From the NCBI RefSeq assembly GCF_014397005.1, contig NZ_JACGWS010000001.1, positions 248,001 to 312,000 on the forward strand: a DNA stretch of 64,000 bases, in the 5' to 3' direction. The position numbers and the translations under genes are program-made. Position 1 is the stretch's first letter. Each line of letters opens with the position of its first letter. The notes under the pieces were generated by a model that ran no database searches, was not told where the DNA came from, and saw only the letters and a list, made by a program, of their open reading frames with translations. Below are positions 59,360-64,000 of this stretch, piece after piece. Source of the stretch: Kordia aestuariivivens. Lineage in GTDB: Bacteria > Bacteroidota > Bacteroidia > Flavobacteriales > Flavobacteriaceae.

Positions 59360-61378
59360 ATGAAAAAATACATCTTACTAACTTTTGCGTTTGTATGTTT
59401 TGCAGCATTAAATGCACAAGAAGTTAAATTTGGAAAAATTTCCAAAGCAGAACTAGAAGAAAAAGAACATCCAAAAGATCCAGAAGCTTCGGCAGCCATA
59501 CTTTATGAAAAATTGTACGTTACATTTCGGTACATACAAGGACAAGGTTTTTACGTAGAAACGAACGTTCACAAACGGATCAAAATATACAAAAAAGATG
59601 GTTTTGAAATGGCGAACCATTACATTCCGCTCTACAAAGGAAGTGGCGAACGTGAAAAAGTTTTAGGTTTAAAAGCCTATACCTACAACTTAGAAAACGG
59701 AAAAATAGAAGATACCAAACTCCGAAATGACGGAATCTTCAAAGAAAAACGGTCAGAATATGTTGAAGTAGAAAAACTAACCATGCCTAATGTAAAAGAA
59801 GGTTCGGTTGTAGAATATAAATACAAAATAACTTCCCCGTATTATGGAAACATCAACGAAATAGATCTTCAATATAATATTCCTGTAAATCATATCGAAG
59901 TCGTATTTGAAGCACCTGAATACTTCACGTACAAAAAGCATTACAAAGGATACTTTTTACTAAAACCTATTGAAGCAAATCGTCCAGGTACAATAACGCT
60001 AACTGGAAGTTCAAGAAGTGGTGGAAATAGTACTTTCGCAACTACGAAAACAACTTTTAGTAGAGATGATGTTGAATTCAACTACAACATCACAAAATTC
60101 AACCTAAAAGATGTGCCAGCATTAAAAGATGAAAGTTTTGTGAGCAACATTGAAAACTATCGCAGTGCTGTAAAATTTGAATTATCACAAATACAATATC
60201 CGAACGATATCCCAAAATACTTATCAAAATCATGGGATGATGTCGTAAAAACGATTTATAGAAGTCAAGCCTTTGGAGGAGAATTAGAAAAAAAATCATA
60301 CTTCAAAGATGATATCGACGGATTAATAGAAGGTGTTGCGGGCGATATGAAAAAAGCGTCGCTAATCTATAACTACGTTCGAAACAAAGTAAAGTGGAAT
60401 GGAAACTACGGAAAATATACCGATGTAGGTGTTCGTAAAGCATACAAAGAAAACTTAGGAAACGTATCAGACATGAACCTAATGCTAACAGCAATGTTAC
60501 GTTATGCAGGCATCAATGCAAACCCTGTAATCTTAAGCACACGACGACATGGAATCAAAATGTTTCCAACCTTAAATGGATTCAACTATGTAATTGCTGC
60601 GATAGAAGTAGAAGATGCTGTAATCCTATTAGATGCCACAAACTACTATGGTGAGCCAAATGTATTGCCGTTGCGTGCGCTAAACTGGTCAGGAAGACTC
60701 ATTCGTAAAGATGGAAGTTGGAGTCAAATCAGTTTAATGCCGAACCAAGCTGCATTGCGTGCAACAAGTTTAAGTGTAACATTAGATGAAAACGGAGATT
60801 TAGCAGGAAAGCAACGTACACAATTCACATCACACAATGCGTTAGAATTTAGAGAAATCTATACAAAAGCTGACAAAGACGACTATCTTGAAAAACTTGA
60901 AAATGCAATTGGAGACATCGAAATTGACGAACATGCTGTAAAAAACTTGAAGAAAATTGGAAAGCCTGTATTAGAATCATACGCATTCACAAAAGAATCA
61001 CAAGCGGAAGTTATTGGAGATAAACTCTACTTTTCGCCATTATTCTTTTTGGCCACTTCAGAAAATGTTTTCAAGACCGAAGAAAGAGTCTATCCAGTTG
61101 ATTTTGGATATCCGTGGAAACGAAAAATTATGATGAACATTCAATTGCCAGCAGGTTATGAAGTAGAATCATTGCCAGAAGCTGCAGCAGTTCGATTGCC
61201 AGATAACTTAGGAGCGTATTCATTCAATATCTCTAAAACACCAAATGGAATCAGCGTAGTCATGTCAAAAGAAATCAATTCGTCTGTCATTACACCAGAC
61301 AAATACGCTGCATTACGTGAATTCTATAAAATGTTGGTGGAAAAAGAAAAAGAAAAAGTAGTATTGAAGAAAATATAA
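59360..61378 (+). CDS. DUF3857 / transglutaminase-fold protein, apparently without catalytic Cys
   Basis: 672 residues, signal peptide (1-~19), same three-domain plan as the gene upstream. At the place of GDCKGLTN in the partner it has VSDMNLML: the nucleophile Cys is replaced by Asp371, so it is probably not an active thiol enzyme in this fold. A His follows in RRHGIKM. Encoded directly downstream of the active-looking paralogue, so the two may form a complex, one catalytic and one structural; inference only. Terminator follows. Confidence 0.85.
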   Translation: MKKYILLTFAFVCFAALNAQEVKFGKISKAELEEKEHPKDPEASAAILYEKLYVTFRYIQGQGFYVETNVHKRIKIYKKDGFEMANHYIPLYKGSGEREKVLGLKAYTYNLENGKIEDTKLRNDGIFKEKRSEYVEVEKLTMPNVKEGSVVEYKYKITSPYYGNINEIDLQYNIPVNHIEVVFEAPEYFTYKKHYKGYFLLKPIEANRPGTITLTGSSRSGGNSTFATTKTTFSRDDVEFNYNITKFNLKDVPALKDESFVSNIENYRSAVKFELSQIQYPNDIPKYLSKSWDDVVKTIYRSQAFGGELEKKSYFKDDIDGLIEGVAGDMKKASLIYNYVRNKVKWNGNYGKYTDVGVRKAYKENLGNVSDMNLMLTAMLRYAGINANPVILSTRRHGIKMFPTLNGFNYVIAAIEVEDAVILLDATNYYGEPNVLPLRALNWSGRLIRKDGSWSQISLMPNQAALRATSLSVTLDENGDLAGKQRTQFTSHNALEFREIYTKADKDDYLEKLENAIGDIEIDEHAVKNLKKIGKPVLESYAFTKESQAEVIGDKLYFSPLFFLATSENVFKTEERVYPVDFGYPWKRKIMMNIQLPAGYEVESLPEAAAVRLPDNLGAYSFNISKTPNGISVVMSKEINSSVITPDKYAALREFYKMLVEKEKEKVVLKKI

Positions 61379-61447
61379 GTACTGCAAAAAGTTCAGCGGT
61401 TTTTGTACAATCACACAAAATAATTCACCAAAAAACTATATTTTTAC

Positions 61448-61486
61448 AAGTGACTTTATAACACGTTTATAAAGTCACTTTTTTTA
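61448..61486 (+). terminator. Terminator after the DUF3857 pair
   Basis: AAGTGACTTTATAA (61448-61461) pairs with TTATAAAGTCACTT (61467-61480) around CACGT, followed by T-run; 14-bp stem. Confidence 0.92.
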
Positions 61487-61615
61487 GTGAAACTCAATTT
61501 TAAAAAGCCTGAAAGACGCATTTAAAATTGTAAGTTGAACTAATCCCGCAGAATTGCGGGATCTCACTTTTGAATACTTTTTACAAACAAGCTTTCGCTT
61601 AAAAAACGCAGTCTC

Positions 61616-61942
61616 ATGGACATAAAAGCAGCACAACTCAACGTAGATACATGGATTAAAGAACACGGTGTTCGCTATTTCAATGAATTGACAAACATGG
61701 CGCAACTCACAGAAGAAGTTGGCGAAGTAGCGCGCATCATTGCAAGACGCTACGGAGAACAAAGCGAAAAAGAAAGTGACAAAGACAAAGACTTAGGCGA
61801 AGAATTAGCCGATGTGGTTTTTGTTGTACTCTGTTTGGCAAATCAGACAGGTATTAACTTGCAAGAAGCGTTTGACAAAAAAATGGACAAGAAAACCAAA
61901 CGCGATCACGATCGTCATCACAATAATGAAAAGTTAAAATAA
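61616..61942 (+). CDS. MazG-like nucleotide pyrophosphohydrolase
   Basis: 108 residues, all-alpha NTP pyrophosphatase fold with the metal-binding acidic motif TEEVGEVARII (~31-41) and EELADVVFVVL (~62-72). It would hydrolyse (d)NTPs or modified nucleotides to monophosphates. Short single-domain type. Position before aroA suggests no shared function. Confidence 0.9.
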   Translation: MDIKAAQLNVDTWIKEHGVRYFNELTNMAQLTEEVGEVARIIARRYGEQSEKESDKDKDLGEELADVVFVVLCLANQTGINLQEAFDKKMDKKTKRDHDRHHNNEKLK

Positions 61943-61970
61943 TCTAAAAAATATCTTTTAATCTTACTTT

Positions 61971-61995
61971 GTCACATCGAGCGCAGTCGAGATGC
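61971..61995 (+). repeat. GTCACATCGAGCGCAGTCGAG palindromic repeat
   Basis: A copy of the short TCGAGCGCAGTCGAGA palindrome, in the spacer between the MazG-like gene and aroA. Other copies: 18379-18403 (decayed), 24745-24770, 37288-37312, 45981-46005 and (inverted) 46031-46053. Confidence 0.75.
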
Positions 61996-62028
61996 AACTG
62001 AAAACATAGATTACCTAGAAATCACGCT

Positions 62029-63252
62029 ATGAACATAAAGCTTCAAAAATCAACACTTCACAAACAATCAAACATTGCGATAACAGGTTCCAAAAGTGAA
62101 TCGAATCGGTTGTTGCTATTGCAAGCTTTATATCCAAACATTACCATTGCAAACATCTCCAATTCGGATGATGCGGTATTAATGCAAAAAGCACTAAAAT
62201 CTTCAGATACTATAAAAGACATTCATCACGCAGGAACAGCAATGCGCTTTTTAACAGCCTATTACGCAACACAAAACAGACAAGAAATCACCTTAACAGG
62301 TTCTGCGAGAATGCAAGAACGTCCCATAAAAATATTAGTAGAAGCGTTACGACAATTAGGCGCAGACATTCAGTACACAAACAATGAAGGGTATCCGCCA
62401 TTACAGATAAAAGGACAAAAATTACAAGGAAATAAAGTTACGCTTGACGCGAATATCAGCAGTCAATACATTTCTGCGTTACTACTTATTGCACCAACCT
62501 TGGAAAATGGTTTAACGCTTTCGTTGAATGGAAAAATAACGTCAGTTCCGTATATCAACATGACACTTTCTTTGTTGAATGACCTTGGTGTGAAAACCCA
62601 TTTTGAAGGAAATACAATCACTGTACAACGATTTGAAGCCACTGAAAATGTAAAAGCATTCACGGTAGAATCTGATTGGAGTTCGGCTTCGTATTTTTAT
62701 AGTTTAATCGCGCTAAGCGAAATCGGAACCACCATTGAACTTTCATCTTACAAAGAAAACAGTTTGCAAGGCGATTCATGTTTGGCAGAAATCTATAAGG
62801 AATTTGGAGTGGAAACTGTTTTTGCTGAAAATACAATTACACTTTCCAAAAAATGGGAAGCAACCCAGGAAGCCATCAAGCTCGACTTGAAAAATGCACC
62901 AGATATTGCGCAAACAATTGCTGTTACAGCATTCGGATTGAAATTATCTTGCAACATGATCGGATTGCACACGCTAAAAATAAAAGAAACAGATCGTTTG
63001 GTTGCTTTAAAAACTGAACTGGAAAAATTGGGCGCTTCCGTTGATATCACGGACGCATCATTACACTTGCATGAAGCGACTCAAATTAATGAAAATATCA
63101 TCATCGAAACCTATAAAGATCACCGAATGGCAATGGCTTTTGCACCATTAGCATTGCGTGTTCCATTGGAAATTGAAAAAGCAGATGTCGTTTCTAAATC
63201 CTTCCCAGACTTTTGGAAAGATTTACAAAATATTGGTATAAAAACCGTGTAA
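62029..63252 (+). CDS. aroA: 3-phosphoshikimate 1-carboxyvinyltransferase (EPSP synthase)
   Basis: 407 residues, two inside-out alpha/beta domains. Makes EPSP from shikimate-3-phosphate and phosphoenolpyruvate. Recognised: SKSESNRLL near residue 22 (phosphate binding, Lys), AGTAMRFLTAYYA (~71-83, in place of LGNAGTAMRPL), the SQYISALL loop (~144-151), and the C-terminal DHRMAMAFA. It serves chorismate synthesis along with the operon at 48-53 kb but is not linked to it. Preceded by the palindromic repeat. Confidence 0.96.
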   Translation: MNIKLQKSTLHKQSNIAITGSKSESNRLLLLQALYPNITIANISNSDDAVLMQKALKSSDTIKDIHHAGTAMRFLTAYYATQNRQEITLTGSARMQERPIKILVEALRQLGADIQYTNNEGYPPLQIKGQKLQGNKVTLDANISSQYISALLLIAPTLENGLTLSLNGKITSVPYINMTLSLLNDLGVKTHFEGNTITVQRFEATENVKAFTVESDWSSASYFYSLIALSEIGTTIELSSYKENSLQGDSCLAEIYKEFGVETVFAENTITLSKKWEATQEAIKLDLKNAPDIAQTIAVTAFGLKLSCNMIGLHTLKIKETDRLVALKTELEKLGASVDITDASLHLHEATQINENIIIETYKDHRMAMAFAPLALRVPLEIEKADVVSKSFPDFWKDLQNIGIKTV

Positions 63253-63351
63253 AATTGGGCACAATTGAAATGTTATGTAGCTAAAGAATCCAAAATGGAT
63301 AGCAGAAATACAGCTTAATTAAAAGTATATCTAAAAAAACTCCTTAAATAC

Positions 63352-63383
63352 TTGACAACGCCTATCTTGAGATTGTATATTTG
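63352..63383 (+). promoter_or_regulatory. queA promoter, Bacteroidota type
   Basis: TTG (63352-63354) and TATATTTG (63376-63383), spacer 21; the -7 box matches TAnnTTTG exactly. It lies 28 bases before the queA ATG. Confidence 0.65.
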
Positions 63384-63411
63384 CCGTTCTTAAAAATAAC
63401 TCAAAAGACTT

Positions 63412-64000
63412 ATGGCAAAAAAGCTATCGCATTTCAGTTTTGATCTTCCCGAAGAATTATTAGCTGAATATCCTTCAGAAAACAGAGATGAAGCACGCTT
63501 AATGGTGTTGAATCGTGAAAAGAAAACGATTGAACACAAGCAATTCAAAGATATAGTAGACTATTTTGATGAAGGCGATGTAATGGTGTTAAACAATACG
63601 AAAGTATTTCCTGCAAGATTATTTGGAAACAAAGAAAAAACAGGCGCAAGAATCGAAGTCTTTTTATTAAGAGAATTAAATGAGGAGCAACGTCTTTGGG
63701 ATGTTTTAGTAGATCCAGCACGAAAAATTAGAATTGGAAATAAATTATACTTTGGAGAAGACGAAAGCTTAGTTGCTGAGGTTATTGACAATACAACTTC
63801 AAGAGGTCGTACATTACGTTTCTTATATGATGGTTCGTACGAAGAATTCAGAACGAAACTAAGTGAACTTGGGCAAACGCCACTTCCAAAATACATCAAA
63901 AGAGATGTGGAGCCAGAAGATGAAGAGCGTTACCAAACAATTTATGCAAAAGAAGAAGGCGCTGTGGCAGCACCAACAGCTGGTTTGCACTTCTCAAAAC
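63412..64000 (+). CDS. queA: tRNA preQ1 ribosyltransferase-isomerase, 5' part
   Basis: Start ATG 63412; open to the right window edge (196 codons), about 55-60 percent of a complete QueA. It transfers the ribosyl part of SAM to preQ1 in tRNA during queuosine synthesis. Signatures: [12 protein letters not shown] at residues 10-21, [16 protein letters not shown] (~58-73) and [12 protein letters not shown] near the edge, a family landmark. The rest lies outside the window. Confidence 0.96.
   Translation, partial: MAKKLSHFSFDLPEELLAEYPSENRDEARLMVLNREKKTIEHKQFKDIVDYFDEGDVMVLNNTKVFPARLFGNKEKTGARIEVFLLRELNEEQRLWDVLVDPARKIRIGNKLYFGEDESLVAEVIDNTTSRGRTLRFLYDGSYEEFRTKLSELGQTPLPKYIKRDVEPEDEERYQTIYAKEEGAVAAPTAGLHFSK

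Overview
The window is about 64 kb of low-GC DNA from a marine-type flavobacterium (Bacteroidota, Flavobacteriaceae; a Kordia-like genome is my inference). The evidence is GLPGLI-family proteins, a gliding-motility GldA ATPase, a type IX secretion sorting domain, the Bacteroidota promoter pattern TTG-N18-21-TAnnTTTG, split methionine synthase, fused DAHP synthase/chorismate mutase, and many orphan lanthipeptide-type precursors with an MKKK..L..L.L.K..IS.L......GG leader. No tRNA, rRNA, CRISPR array or transposase gene was seen.

Layout. 1-8.7 kb: a cut sensor kinase, a fulvocin C-like lipoprotein with a membrane thioredoxin partner, then two GLPGLI proteins, an aspartyl protease and a TonB-receptor-like protein. 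9-15.1 kb: small unknown genes, a NarL-type two-component pair, a PqiA-like membrane protein and an oxidoreductase. 15.2-24.7 kb: methionine/SAM region, with metK under a SAM-II riboswitch, divergent from metY-metX-thrA, which is preceded by two Met/Cys-rich leader peptides each followed by a terminator; then metZ. 24.9-34.3 kb: orphan precursor peptides around a very large T9SS protein and an FG-GAP protein. 34.4-41.2 kb: a 42-bp tandem repeat, a methyltransferase, then a SAM-I riboswitch, split metH and metF. 41.3-47.6 kb: more precursor peptides, envelope proteins, a heptanucleotide repeat touching a start codon, and gldA. 47.7-52.8 kb: an aromatic amino acid operon (pheA, aminotransferase, NTF2-like, tyrA, DAHP synthase/chorismate mutase) behind a Phe/Tyr/Trp leader peptide attenuator. 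52.8-64 kb: three more peptides, rsgA, dtd, two DUF3857 proteins, a MazG-like enzyme, aroA and the start of queA.

How it fits together. Methionine and SAM supply is controlled by three different RNA devices within 20 kb: SAM-II on metK, SAM-I on metH-metF, and apparent ribosome-mediated attenuation by Met/Cys codon runs on metY-metX-thrA. The aromatic operon has the same attenuator architecture, and in both cases an antiterminator segment lies inside the leader ORF just after the regulatory codons. Twelve precursor peptides occur in six places with no modification enzyme nearby. Three of them, plus the large T9SS gene, share a palindrome TACGG-N4/5-CCGTA, and in the three peptides it lies about 57 nt before the start codon. 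Several dispersed repeat families sit in the intergenic spaces. One (three copies) keeps a hairpin whose stem sequence changes while pairing is retained.

All calls are from reading the sequence; no database search was run.
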